From Nemertoderma westbladi (lineage: Eukaryota; Xenacoelomorpha; Nemertodermatida; Nemertodermatidae): a DNA stretch of 62,000 nucleotides. Position numbers and translations under genes: made by a program. The notes under the pieces were generated by a model. That model made no database searches, was not told where the DNA came from, and saw only the letters and a list, made by a program, of their open reading frames with translations. The stretch lies in NCBI GenBank assembly GCA_032718475.1, contig JAUCBJ010007945.1:1-62000 (forward strand), given 5' to 3'. Every line of letters begins with the position of its first letter. Positions within the stretch are counted from its first letter, which is position 1. Below are positions 45,937-57,460 of the stretch, piece after piece.

Positions 45937-48290
45937 TTGCGACACCCACCCTGTGGAATGGCAAACCAGGGTGTGGTATTTGCCCCGAGAGCTGACTCGG
46001 CACAAAAGCACCCCCCAACCCCCACTATGGATTACATTAGCAATGCGGAGGTCCGGCAACTAGAGGCCAGTGGAATGACTGGACACAATCGGCCTCACAG
46101 GCGTCAGTTAACTCCTGACCGGCTGCCTGTCTCACCCCCTTCTGGAGAGAGAGCGGCAAACAATTCATTGAGTCCCTTTCCTGATGACCTTTCTGGCCCA
46201 AACCCAGGGTCACCAGGGAGGCCAGATTGTGAGGGGGAGAGGGATTCTGGAGTTGGAGGCTACTCTCATGTTCCACCCCGACCAACAAAGCCATTGGTGA
46301 ATCTGAGGCAAGTCACTAGACTAGCCCCAGTAAACACCCTAACACTCGGGTCCCCAATGCGACAAGGTGAGCTGACTGCCTTGGCAGATAAGCTTTCTCT
46401 TAGTGCAGTGGGTGTTCAAGAGCACCGAATGCAGACTGGACAGACTGATGAGGTTCTGATTAAGGACATGGGGGCGGTTGGAAACTCGCCCTCGCATCAG
46501 CAGATGATAGTGGCAATGGTGGAATTGGTCTATTGATGAATCCAACTGCACATGCAGCATTGGACAAAATAGACCAAATCTCTAACCGCATCATCCGTTG
46601 CCACTTCTCATGTTCTGGAAGACTGGCTAAGAAATTTCCTAAGGTGGTTCTGATTGTGTGCTACTCTCCAACCAGTTCCTGAAACAGTTCCTGTTCCAGC
46701 CGATCGCCTCAATGGTTGGAAGGCCCACTTTGAAAAGCTCCTCAATAATGACATGGTATTGACTAATAACTTTATAGAAGTAAAAGTGTCTGAGTCTGTA
46801 CTCCCAGATATTCCCATTGGTGGTATCTCCTTTGCAGAAGTGAAGGCTGCTGCAAAGAGCATTACGACCAATCGTGCCAGTGGAGTAGATGGTGTTCCCC
46901 CTGAGGTCTTTATAATACCTGAGTGTTTAAAGCTCATCTATCCCATCATAGTAGACATGTACCGAACAACAAGAGTCCCACAAGAAATGAAAACAAATAA
47001 GTTGGTGCCAGTTCCAAGAAGGGCAACGGAACACTCTATGGTTCTTTTCGGGGAATCTCATTGATCTCGATTGCTGCAAAGCTATACAATAGAATTCTAT
47101 TAAATCGCATCAGGGATCCCATTGAGAGACTGCTCCGTGGAAATCAGAATGGGTTCCGTAAAGGTCGTGGGACTATAGAGCCAATTTTGGCACTTAGAAG
47201 GATAATTGAAGAGTTATGAAAAAAGAAAGACAGGCATCTGGCTGTTATCTTTGTTGACTTCTTCAGTCTCTCGCTCACGTATGTTCAGCATACTTTCATT
47301 ATATTGGATTCCTGATGAAATTATTGCAGCAATCAGATCAGTATACGATGGTTCGACAACATTTGTGTCTACTGTTGACGGTGACACAGAACCATTTGAA
47401 GTGTTATGGGGCGTCCTCCAGGGCGACACACTTGCACCATTCTTGTTCATAATTGTTGTTGACTATGTTCTACGCATGTCCTTAGATCATCATAATGATG
47501 ATGGGGTGATGATAACTCCACCTACTGGCTCCAGAAGTCGAGGAAATCCTGCCAAGTACCTAACTGATCTAGACTTTGCTGATGACTTAGGAGTACTCTC
47601 AGAATCACTAGAGGGAGCCCAACGGTTCCTCAGCTCATTAGAACATGCTGCTTCTAGTGTTGGTCTTTTTATTAACTCCAGAAAGACCACAATTTTGACG
47701 GTTAACTTTGAAAGTTCTCAGCAAGTCTCTGATCGGATGAGCATAAGCTCAAAGGATGGTATGCTTGAGCATGTGGACGACTTCTGTTACCTGGGATCAT
47801 GGATCCGGAAGTCAGGTGAGGAGTACCAGTACTCCTCTATGGGAGTCCATGCTGGGCTCTAACTGCTGAGGACACCAAATCTCTGGATGGCACATTCACA
47901 AGAATGCTACGCCGGGTTCATTGTGTCAAGTACAATGCACACATCTCCAACCAGATACTATATAACATTGGAGGTGTCTCATTGGTTCCCCCAAGCTTGA
48001 CACTAGAACAAAATCGCCTCCGCTTTGCAGGACATTGCTTCCGCCGTGAGGACCAGCCAGTGCATAATCTTGCACTTTGGCAGCCTCATGGAGTGAATAA
48101 GCATGGTGGACAGCCCATGACTTTCCTGAGACGCATCTTAAAGGACACTGGCCTTGAAGATGCGGATGATCTAGCAAATGTCATGGGTGATAGGGAGTTG
48201 TGGCGGTGCAATTTTGTCGATAAGCCGGCACAGCATTCCTAAAAATGCAGCTGCAATGCAGCATGCCGATCCTAGTAGTAGTCCTTTGGG
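45937..48290 (+). pseudogene. RTE-type LINE (RTE-2), nearly full length but deleted and frameshifted
   Basis: 45,937-46,536: Pro-rich leader, then the endonuclease start (VNTLTLGSPMRQGELTALAD, VGVQEHRM). 46,537-46,680 in another frame continues GIGLLMNPTAHAAL and VVLIVCYSPTS. The SDH end of the endonuclease is deleted. 46,654-47,064: WKAHFEKLLNN and NRASGVDGVPPEV, the RT start. 47,065-47,220 read NGFRKGRGTIEPILALRRI. 47,206-47,862: VLQGDTLAPFLFIIVVDYVL and the catalytic LDFADDLGVLS. After another deletion, 47,904-48,242 encodes the C-terminal domain (RLRFAGHCFRREDQP, stop). The 3' tail GCAGCTGCAATGCAGCATGC with TAGTAGTAG follows. Inserted in dynein intron C-D in the same direction as the gene. 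Inactive. Confidence 0.85.
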
Positions 48291-48589
48291 CCTGACAATG
48301 ATCCAATTTTCTAAAACTTTTTAGAGTTGTATGTAGGAAATATTTGTTCTAGGTAATGTCAACTATATTCCATTACTACACAACACAGACAGATACCATC
48401 AGCTGAAACTAAGATACTAAAATATATATATTCACATTCGCCCATACCTTGACTGAGGAGGCTATCTATGGCACTTTTCGTTATTTCATTTCTTGCAAAA
48501 ACAAATGACTGTATTTTTCTGAAAATTGCTTTATACAGCCATTCAGACCATACACTACCGGGAAACTGGGACATCACGATGCATTTTTC
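48291..48589. other. Intronic spacer
   Basis: No gene recognised. The minus-strand frame at 48,359-48,577 has no known motif. Confidence 0.35.
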
Positions 48590-49090
48590 CTCCTGAAGAA
48601 CTGTATGGCAATGCCTAAACTCACGTATATACTGCGTAGTTCACCCACCTTCCATCGCCCTGACCTCCTAGATCAGCTTGAGTCTGAACTAAAAGATCGA
48701 CTGGAGGAAATCACCAACGTAAAAATGTCTCCAGACTCTTGGGATCAGGCAACCCTCACCTGTCGGTTAGGAGGGCCACTTGTATCCCGCACTGCACCAG
48801 CCGCATTCCTTGCATCACTAAACAAGAATAGGGACCTATATCATCTAAAATAATATATATATAATATAGGGACCTATATTATCTTCTTGTAAAAGCCTTC
48901 TACCTGTTCCCGCACTTCCTGAAGAACCATCCAGTCAGCGGAATTGGATAGAGCCCATCCTCCTGCGACATCGGGTTTAAAACCCCTTCCAGCGATCTGA
49001 CCTTACCTCTCTTTCTCGCCTTAAAGGGTGCAAGGCACCAGGATCTTGCGATTGCCTGAATGCTTTGCCATCTGCTACACTTGGCACTTG
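48590..49090 (+). pseudogene. Retroelement RT C-terminal fragment
   Basis: 48,590-48,850 reads FLLKNCMAMPKLTYILRSSP, DLLDQLESELKDRL, SPDSWDQATL and TAPAAFLASL. After a break, 48,985-49,085 reads LSRLKGCKAPGSCDCLNALP. This matches the post-RT region of a widespread invertebrate retroelement family (IPK-x-TY-x-LR ... QA-x-LPVR-x-GG ... SAFLAS ... WLNALP pattern). The core RT is missing. Confidence 0.65.
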
Positions 49091-49139
49091 ACACTTGTAT
49101 TTTAGGATATTTAGGTTTATATCATATTATATTATACGT

Positions 49140-49205
49140 ATCAGGTCATGTTACGGGTCATGTCAGGTATTCTAGGTCATTGATCAAGAAAACTTGCCAA
49201 ACTTG
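49140..49205 (+). repeat. RTE-2 5'-end fragment
   Basis: GTCAGGTATTCTAGGTCATT and the next 20 bases match 45,548-45,586. It runs directly into the palindromic 21-bp array. Confidence 0.7.
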
Positions 49206-49600
49206 CCAAGTCATTCGCACGAGTTACTCGGTCGTTCGCACGCGTTAGTTAAGTCGTTCGCACGACTTAGTATGTCGTTCGCACGACTTAGTATGTCGTT
49301 CGCACGAGTTAGTTAAGTTGTTCGCACGACTTAGTATGTCGTTCGCATGAGTTAGTTAAGTCGTTCGCACGACTTAGTATGTCGTTCGCACGACTTAGTA
49401 AGTCGTTCGCACGAATTAGTATGTCGTTTGCACGAGTTAGTTAAGTCGTTCGCACGACTTAGTAAGTCGTTCGCACGACTTAGTTGAAGTCGTTCGCACG
49501 ACTTAGTAAGTCGTTTGCACGAGTTAGTTAAGTCGTTCGCACGACTTACTAAGTCGTTCGCACGACATAGTAAGTCGTTCGCACGAGTTAGCGAAAAAAA
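49206..49600. repeat. Array of short palindromes, 21-22-bp unit, about 18 copies
   Basis: The unit core is AAGTCGTTCGCACGACTT, a 7-bp stem around TCGC, followed by AGTA(T) or AGTTA spacers. Some units carry GAGTT in place of GACTT, breaking two base pairs. The whole array can form a row of small hairpins. Confidence 0.9.
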
Positions 49601-50182
49601 AAATATTTTTTTCTCATTTCCCTTTAGGGGCTCCGTAAAAGTTACACCAGATACCAGTTTAAATATTATATTATTACGGTATTACTATATTATTATGCCA
49701 GAATGTTGGAATACCGGACAGCCAGAAGCCTACCGCAGTACCGGTACCCGGTACTGAAATTTAACGCAATAATTTTTATTGTCCGTTTAAATCCTTTTTT
49801 TGTCCTTTTTTTTTATTTTTTATGTCCTCCAAAAGTCTAATGTTAGGTTCCATGCTACCGGTTTCTCTACTGCTGTTCTCTCAGGCTATCAGTACCGGTA
49901 TTAGTATATATTGCACTATTTTGCTGTATTGTATGTACAGATGTAGGTATAAAGCAGGTATTTACCTACTGTGTAGCCTACCATTTAAGTACGGTAATGG
50001 TAGGCCTACCGGTTGTGCTAATAAATTTTAAATAATTGATAGGCCAAACTGGATTGCAGGATTGTGGAAAATGTGGATATACCTTTCACATAATTTAGGC
50101 CTATTACTGTATTAGTTTTATAATCAATAATGGATCATGACTACTGTCTGAGTAGTGTTACGGATAACCTGTGACTAGTAAA
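49601..50182. other. Intronic spacer
   Basis: AT-rich, with CAGTACCGGTACCCGGTAC and GTAGGCCTACCGG palindromes. No gene. Confidence 0.4.
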
Positions 50183-51065
50183 GTGACTGTTTATTGTTTT
50201 GGTTAGAAAATCCGGCCTTAACCTGCACTTTTCCCTCAATTATTTAAGTGATCGTTTATTGTTTTGGTTAGAAAATCCCGCCTCTGTAACCTGCTCCTTT
50301 CCCTCAATTGGTAATGTTATCGTTTATTGTTTTGTTTAGAAAATCCCGCCTGTGTAACCTGCTCCTTTCTCTCAATTGGTAATGTTATCGTTTATTGTTT
50401 TGGTTAGAAAATCCCGTCTCTGTAACCTGCTCCTTTCCCTCAATTAGTTAAATGATCGTTTATTGTTTTGGTTAAAAAATTCCGCCTCTGTAACCTGCCC
50501 CTTTCCCTCAATTAGTTAAATGATAGTTTATTGTTTTGGTTAGAAAGGCCCGCCTCTGTAACCTGCCCCTTTCCCTCAATTAGTTAAATGATCGTTTATT
50601 GTTTTGGTTAGAAAATCCCGCCTCTGTAACCTGCTCCTTTCCCTCAATTAGTTAAGTGATCGTTTATTGTTTTGGTTAGAAAATTCCGCCTCTGTAACCT
50701 GTCCCTTTCCCTCAATTAGTTAAATGATCGTTTATTGTTTTGGTTAGAAAATCCCGCCTCTGTAACCTGCTCCTTTCCCTCAATAAGTTAAGTGATCGTT
50801 TATTGTTTTGGTTAGAAAATCCCGCCTCTGTAACCTGCTCCTTTCCCTCAATTAGTTAAGTGATTGTTTATTGTTTTGGTTAGTAAATCCCGTCTCTGTA
50901 ACCTGCTCCTTTCCCTGATTTGGTAAAGTGACTGTTTATTGTTTTGGTTAGAAAACTCGGCCTTAACCTGCTCCCTTCCTTCATTTGGTAAAGTGACTGT
51001 TTATTGTTTTGGTTAGAAAACTCGGCCTTAACCTGCTCCTTTCCATCAATTGGTAATTGTTTTGG
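50183..51065. repeat. 68-bp satellite, 13 units plus a partial
   Basis: The unit begins CGTTTATTGTTTTGGTTAGA and continues AAATCCCGCCTCTGTAACCT, GCTCCTTTCCCTCAATTAGT. Single related units lie inside the foldback element (8,215-8,300) and at 26,243-26,302 (inverted). The outermost units are the most diverged. Confidence 0.92.
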
Positions 51066-51535
51066 CTATAAAATGAGTGTTTTGCTAAGTCATGTGGTAA
51101 TCGATTATCGACAACAACCACAAACTATTCAATATAGAGTCCTTTTACCACAGGCGCATATGGAAATCTATCTCATAGTCTATAAATCATGGAATCATGG
51201 AATGTTTTGGCACAGGCATAGTGAAATCAACTGTCTGACAGTCCAGAAATCAGCAGTCTGACAGTTTGAAGAAATACATACATAAAAAGTCATTAAAAGG
51301 ACAATAAAAGTCATTAAAAGGACAACAAAAGTCATTATGCATAATTCGTAAAAAAAAAAATGACAAAAAAAGTCAAATAAAAGGACATAAAAAATCACTG
51401 CCAAAAAAAAAGGACAAAAAAAGTCAAATAAAAGGACATAAAAAAATCACTGCCAAAAAAAAGGACAAAAAAAGTCAAATAAAAGGACATAAAAAATCAC
51501 TGCCGAAATTTAATTGTAATTGAGAATCAACAGTC
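51066..51535. repeat. Spacer and A-rich tandem repeat (about 50-bp unit)
   Basis: From about 51,275 the motif AAAAGTCATTAAAAGGACAA and then a unit AAAAAGTCAAATAAAAGGAC with AAAAAATCACTGCC repeat three to four times. No coding potential is credible. Confidence 0.6.
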
Positions 51536-51574
51536 AGATGTATAGACCTACCGGAACTCTGAATAGACTGGACA

Positions 51575-54500
51575 GTGGAGGCCTCCAAACAGGATAGAGG
51601 AGGCCTCCAAACAGGATAGAGGAGGCCCCCAAACAGGATAGAGGAGGCCCCCAAACAGGATAGAGGAGGCCTCCAAACAGGATAGAGGTGGCCTCCAAAC
51701 AGGATAGAGGAGGCCCCCAAACAGGATAGAGGAGGCCTCCAAACAGGATAGAGGAGGCCTCCAAACAGGATAGAGGAGGCCTCCAAACAGGATAGAGGAG
51801 GCCTCCAAACAGGATAGAGGAGGCCCCCAAACAGGATAGAGGAGGCCCCCAAACAGGATAGAGGAGGCCCCCAAACAGGATAGAGGAGGCCCCCAAACAG
51901 GATAGAGGAGGCCCCCAAACAGGATAGAGGAGGCCCCCAAACAGGATAGAGGAGGCCTCCAAACAGGATAGAGGAGGCCTCCAAACAGGATAGAGGAGGC
52001 CTCCAAACAGGATAGAGGAGGCCTCCAAACAGGATAGAGGAGGCCTCCAAACAGGATAGAGGAGGCCCCCAAACAGGATAGAGGAGGCCCCCAAACAGGA
52101 TAGAGGAGGCCCCCAAACAGGATAGAGGAGGCCCCCAAACAGGATAGAGGAGGCCTCCAAACAGGATAGAGGAGGCCTCCAAACAGGATAGAGGAGGCCT
52201 CCAAACAGGATAGAGGAGGCCTCCAAACAGGATAGAGGAGGCCCCCAAACAGGATAGAGGAGGCCTCCAAACAGGATAGAGGAGGCCTCCAAACAGGATA
52301 GAGGAGGCCTCCAAACAGGATAGAGGAGGCCCCCAAACAGGATAGAGGAGGCCTCCAAACAGGATAGAGGAGGCCCCCAAACAGGATAGAGGAGGCCCCC
52401 AAACAGGATAGAGGAGGCCCCCAAACAGGATAGAGGAGGCCCCCAAACAGGATAGAGGAGGCCTCCAAACAGGATAGAGGAGGCCTCCAAACAGGATAGA
52501 GGAGGCCTCCAAACAGGATAGAGGAGGCCTCCAAACAGGATAGAGGAGGCCTCCAAACAGGATAGAGGAGGCCCCCAAACAGGATAGAGGAGGCCCCCAA
52601 ACAGGATAGAGGAGGCCCCCAAACAGGATAGAGGAGGCCCCCAAACAGGATAGAGGAGGCCTCCAAACAGGATAGAGGAGGCCTCCAAACAGGATAGAGG
52701 AGGCCTCCAAACAGGATAGAGGAGGCCTCCAAACAGGATAGAGGAGGCCCCCAAACAGGATAGAGGAGGCCTCCAAACAGGATAGAGGAGGCCTCCAAAC
52801 AGGATAGAGGAGGCCTCCAAACAGGATAGAGGAGGCCTCCAAACAGGATAGAGGAGGCCTCCAAACAGGATAGAGGAGGCCCCCAAACAGGATAGAGGAG
52901 GCCCCCAAACAGGATAGAGGAGGCCCCCAAACAGGATAGAGGAGGCCCCCAAACAGGATAGAGGAGGCCTCCAAACAGGATAGAGGAGGCCTCCAAACAG
53001 GATAGAGGAGGCCTCCAAACAGGATAGAGGAGGCCTCCAAACAGGATAGAGGAGGCCCCCAAACAGGATAGAGGAGGCCTCCAAACAGGATAGAGGAGGC
53101 CTCCAAACAGGATAGAGGAGGCCTCCAAACAGGATAGAGGAGGCCCCCAAACAGGATAGAGGAGGCCTCCAAACAGGATAGAGGAGGCCCCCAAACAGGA
53201 TAGAGGAGGCCCCCAAACAGGATAGAGGAGGGCCCCAAACAGGATAGAGGAGGCCCCCAAACAGGATAGAGGAGGCCCCCAAACAGGATAGAGGAGGCCC
53301 CCAAACAGGATAGAGGAGGCCCCCAAACAGGATAGAGGAGGCCTCCAAACAGGATAGAGGAGGCCTCCAAACAGGATAGAGGAGGCCTCCAAACAGGATA
53401 GAGGAGGCCTCCAAACAGGATAGAGGAGGCCTCCAAACAGGATAGAGGAGGCCCCCAAACAGGATAGAGGAGGGCCCCAAACAGGATAGAGGAGGCCCCC
53501 AAACAGGATAGAGGAGGCCCCCAAACAGGATAGAGGAGGCCTCCAAACAGGATAGAGGAGGCCTCCAAACAGGATAGAGGAGGCCTCCAAACAGGATAGA
53601 GGAGGCCTCCAAACAGGATAGAGGAGGCCTCCAAACAGGATAGAGGAGGCCTCCAAACAGGATAGAGGAGGCCCCCAAACAGGATAGAGGAGGCCCCCAA
53701 ACAGGATAGAGGAGGGCCCCAAACAGGATAGAGGAGGCCCCCAAACAGGATAGAGGAGGCCCCCAAACAGGATAGAGGAGGCCCCCAAACAGGATAGAGG
53801 AGGCCCCCAAACAGGATAGAGGAGGCCTCCAAACAGGATAGAGGAGGCCTCCAAACAGGATAGAGGAGGCCTCCAAACAGGATAGAGGAGGCCTCCAAAC
53901 AGGATAGAGGAGGCCTCCAAACAGGATAGAGGAGGCCCCCAAACAGGATAGAGGAGGGCCCCAAACAGGATAGAGGAGGCCCCCAAACAGGATAGAGGAG
54001 GCCCCCAAACAGGATAGAGGAGGCCCCCAAACAGGATAGAGGAGGCCCCCAAACAGGATAGAGGAGGCCTCCAAACAGGATAGAGGAGGCCTCCAAACAG
54101 GATAGAGGAGGCCTCCAAACAGGATAGAGGAGGCCTCCAAACAGGATAGAGGAGGCCCCCAAACAGGATAGAGGAGGCCTCCAAACAGGATAGAGGAGGC
54201 CCCCAAACAGGATAGAGGAGGCCTCCAAACAGGATAGAGGAGGCCCCCAAACAGGATAGAGGAGGCCCCCAAACAGGATAAAGGAGGCCCCCAAACAGGA
54301 TAGAGGAGGCCCCCAAACAGGATAGAGGAGGCCCCCAAACAGGATAGAGGAGGCCTCCAAACAGGATAGAGGAGGCCCCCAAACAGGATAGAGGAGGCCC
54401 CCAAACAGGATAGAGGAGGCCCCCAAACAGGATAGAGGAGGCCCCCAAACAGGATAGAGGAGGCCCCCAAACAGGATAGAGGAGGCCTCCAAACAGGATA

Positions 54501-55142
54501 GAGGAGGCCTCCAAACAGGATAGAGGAGGCCTCCAAACAGGATAGAGGAGGCCTCCAAACAGGATAGAGGAGGCCTCCAAACAGGATAGAGGAGGCCTCC
54601 AAACAGGATAGAGGAGGCCTCCAAACAGGATAGAGGAGGCCCCCAAACAGGATAGAGGAGGCCTCCAAACAGGATAGAGGAGGCCTCCAAACAGGATAGA
54701 GGAGGCCTCCAAACAGGATAGAGGAGGCCTCCAAACAGGATAGAGGAGGCCTCCAAACAGGATAGAGGAGGCCTCCAAACAGGATAGAGGAGGCCCCCAA
54801 ACAGGATAGAGGAGGCCTCCAAACAGGATAGAGGAGGCCCCCAAACAGGATAGAGGAGGCCTCCAAACAGGATAGAGGAGGCCCCCAAACAGGATAGAGG
54901 AGGCCTCCAAACAGGATAGAGGAGGCCTCCAAACAGGATAGAGGAGGCCTCCAAACAGGATAGAGGAGGCCCCCAAACAGGATAGAGGAGGCCTCCAAAC
55001 AGGATAGAGGAGGCCCCCAAACAGGATAGAGGAGGCCTCCAAACAGGATAGAGGAGGCCTCCAAACAGGATAGAGGAGGCCCCCAAACAGGATAGAGGAG
55101 GCCTCCAAACAGGATAGAGGAGGCCTCCAAACAGGATAGAGC
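51575..55142. repeat. 22-bp minisatellite, about 162 units (3.6 kb), with higher-order structure
   Basis: The unit is AGGAGGCCTCCAAACAGGAT plus AG. One site alternates T or C (GGCCTCC or GGCCCCC); rare units have GGGCCCC or a changed base (51,688 GGTGGCC). Reading only this site from 51,951, the order TTTTTCCCCTTTTC recurs, showing a 14-unit (308-bp) higher-order repeat, with a 9-unit variant block TTTCTCCCC between some copies. The minus strand has no stop in any of its three frames, so three overlapping frames of about 1,200 codons appear. They are artefacts. Confidence 0.97.
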
Positions 55143-55879
55143 CCATAATGGAGAAGTTTCGTTTAGTCTACTGTACAGGCCAGAATTAAGAGTTGAAATA
55201 AGATTTGGTACATATTTCAGGCAAGAAGTGCCTAAAATATGCCTATAAAATCTTATAGACCCCCTGACCAACAGGGTCGTAGCCCACCCAGGGTGTTGAG
55301 ACTAAGGTGAGGGATGTTCCTAGTGAGTATGGACGAATTTCGTTTAATTCTAGTTGAGATTTATCGAGTTTCAGTTTCGGCCAATCAGAGCCTCCTTCTC
55401 CTATTTGCATTCGTAGACCACTCGCCCCTTGGGTCTGAAATTTTGCGAGTGTCCTTACATTTGGCCTTTGTATCTATTGTGAAAAAATTAGGAAAATTGT
55501 TATAGTTAGAGCCGTTTTATATTTGATCACTCACTCACTCACTCACCCACTCATTGTCAACAATGTTTTATTTTTAGGATTCCTTACAGAAAGTAACCTG
55601 GCGGTTGTTATTTAAGTCAGCAGTACAGGGTTGGAATGCTATTTTTTAACTAATAGCCTTTCTCGTGTGTTTTACTTATAATTTATGGTTGGGGGCTCCC
55701 TTTAATAAAGGTTGTATGATCAACCCCTTTAATAAAGGTTGTATGATCAACCAACCTTCTTGTTCAATAATATTGTTCCAATTGCTGATTGATTTTGTAG
55801 GTCCACATTGCAATACAAATAAATGAATACAATATTTAATATAGTTAGTTGAATGAATTTTATTGTTTCCAATCTGTAG
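55143..55879. other. Intronic sequence after the 22-bp array
   Basis: Holds an imperfect hairpin (55,199-55,258), a (TCAC)n run (about 55,528-55,552) and a direct duplication of CTTTAATAAAGGTTGTATGA at 55,699 and 55,730. No gene; the 63-codon frame at 55,314-55,505 has no known features. Confidence 0.4.
55199..55258. other. Imperfect 60-nt hairpin
   Basis: ATAAGATTTGGTACATATTT followed by CAGGCA pairs, with a few mismatches, with TGCCTAAAATATGCC and TATAAAATCTTAT across a 5-base loop (AGAAG). The shape resembles a small precursor hairpin or the remains of a palindromic element. Transcription is unknown. Confidence 0.4.
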
Positions 55880-56016
55880 CTTACGAGATTCCAAAAGTAA
55901 AGACAGTGGATGAGTACCGGGCATACATTGACAATTTACCTAATGTAGATTCACCTCAAGTATTTGGTCTCCATCCCAATGCCGACATCACATATCAAAC
56001 CAACTTTTCTACCCAG
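55880..56016 (+). CDS. Axonemal dynein heavy chain exon D
   Basis: Acceptor CAATCTGTAG, donor GTGAGG. Two bases complete the Ser codon begun in exon C; 45 codons follow, with [20 protein letters not shown] and [15 protein letters not shown], a stretch almost invariant in DNAH5/DNAH8-class heavy chains (C-terminal domain). Ends in phase 0. Confidence 0.96.
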
Positions 56017-56650
56017 GTGAGGTCAAAAGTCAAAACAAAAATTAATCTACGAAATGCACTCATTGCTTATTAATTAATTGTACTTGTTATTTTTATTATT
56101 AGGAATAAAAAAAACAATTATAACAGTTTCCAAAAGTAGCTGCAAGAGGTGGTACTTTAGGAAACCGTTATCATTGTTTTTATTTATGCAACTGTAAATA
56201 ATTATAATGTCATAAATGCTTTTTCTACTTTTTAATATTAAATCCATATCCGTATACATGGTTGAAATTATTTGGAATAGTTCTGTGAATTACTGTATCC
56301 TATTTAACCATTTTTTTTTTATTATTTCCTTTTAAAACATAAACAAATCGTTATTTTCCACTTTTACAACCATTTTTGTTTCTAGCCATTTTTTATCCCA
56401 CTTAATGCAATTCATATTCTATCTCATTTCTTTAATTTATGATTAGGACCGGACAGTATTTTATTTAATGTAACTTAACCTGCATTGTGCATGGATTTAC
56501 CGGTATATCTGTACGTTCACGTGGCTCGACCTAGTAGTAGTACTAGTAGCAGAAAACTGTCTTCAGTAAAAAAAAAAAATAATAATAATAGCGGTAAAAT
56601 GTGTGAAATTGTATAATTAATCAGAATTTGATATTTATTTCCGATTTCAG
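56017..56650 (+). other. Dynein intron D-E
   Basis: 634 bp, AT-rich, with an A-rich and AATAAT stretch near 56,570 and an acceptor TCCGATTTCAG. No gene inside. Confidence 0.6.
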
Positions 56651-56782
56651 TGCCTCGCCACAATTGTAAACATCCAACCCAAAGACTCTGGTGGTGGCGG
56701 TGGAGAGACCAGAGAAAGTGTTGTATTCAAATTGTCCACAGAGATGCAAGAAAAACTACCAGCCGACTTCATCTCTTTCGAG
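56651..56782 (+). CDS. Axonemal dynein heavy chain exon E
   Basis: The 44 codons include [20 protein letters not shown] and [13 protein letters not shown], the Gly-rich loop typical of DNAH5/DNAH8-class proteins. The frame continues exon D exactly. It ends before GTTCGT, a weak but usable donor. The next expected segment (a Lys-Ala-Arg-Leu stretch leading to FLRQEIDRMQ) is not found to the right, so the gene runs off the window or beyond a long intron. Confidence 0.94.
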
Positions 56783-57460
56783 GTTCGTACAGTTTATTTA
56801 AATTAAAGACGGCGTCAAGACGCCGTGAAGGAACCGAAAACATTATTACCAAACCGAAACTAATATTTTTACAGGCCATAAGCCACCGACTATTTTTACA
56901 GGATATCAACTCTAAACAAATTTCTAATCTGAGCGCCTGTTTACGAATTTGGGTTTCCAGTTACGAATTTGAGTACCTGGTTATGAATGTGTTTTTCCGA
57001 GTTACGAATCAATGTGTTTGGTTACAAATATGAGCACCTTGTCAAGAAGTGATGTCCCTGATTACAATTTGTTACCAATGGTTTCAGATCTGAGCACGAG
57101 CACCCAGTTTCAAATCTGTGTTCCACGTTAATTCAACGACCCAGTTACAAATCTAAGTAGCCTGTAACAAATCCAAGAACACAGTATAAAATCTGTTACA
57201 AATTTGAGCGTCAGACTGTCAGTTAACTTTTTATCTGCCAGCACTACTTATACTAATACTGTAATACTGTATCTTGAGCATATGTAATGAAAAATTGCTT
57301 CAAAATAGTGAACAAAGTTAGTTAGCAAATTAACATAGCAGAGTGAGTAACCTTGTAAATCTTCTCATAGGATTCATTGGGAAGAGCTTTCAGCTGAGGC
57401 TGTAATAGTAAGAGAGGTTGTTGGACAAAAGATTTATAAATAAAACAATTATTATTAGAT
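56783..57460. other. Intronic sequence with degenerate 20-22-bp repeats
   Basis: At about 56,930-57,205 a loosely conserved unit (AGTTACAAATTTGAGCACC-like) recurs about a dozen times. Otherwise AT-rich with no gene. Confidence 0.45.

Larger units (their letters stand above)
45318..55879 (+). other. Giant dynein intron C-D (10.6 kb) filled with mobile DNA and satellites
   Basis: Bounded by GTAAGA at 45,318 and CTGTAG before 55,880. The spliced frame (Lys, then a split Ser codon, then Tyr-Glu-Ile-Pro) is unbroken. Contents in order: RTE-2 LINE, RT fragment, RTE-2 5' fragment, 21-bp palindromic array, 68-bp array, A-rich tract and 22-bp array. Satellites make up nearly half of it. Confidence 0.9.

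Noticed and set aside
49206-49600. CRISPR array (palindromic repeats with short spacers)
   Set aside because: Spacers are 3-6 bases and alike; it is a tandem satellite.
51475-55271. Three minus-strand frames of about 1,200 codons
   Set aside because: All three frames of the same strand are open through a 22-bp satellite whose unit lacks stops; there is no domain, and the frames end at the array edges.
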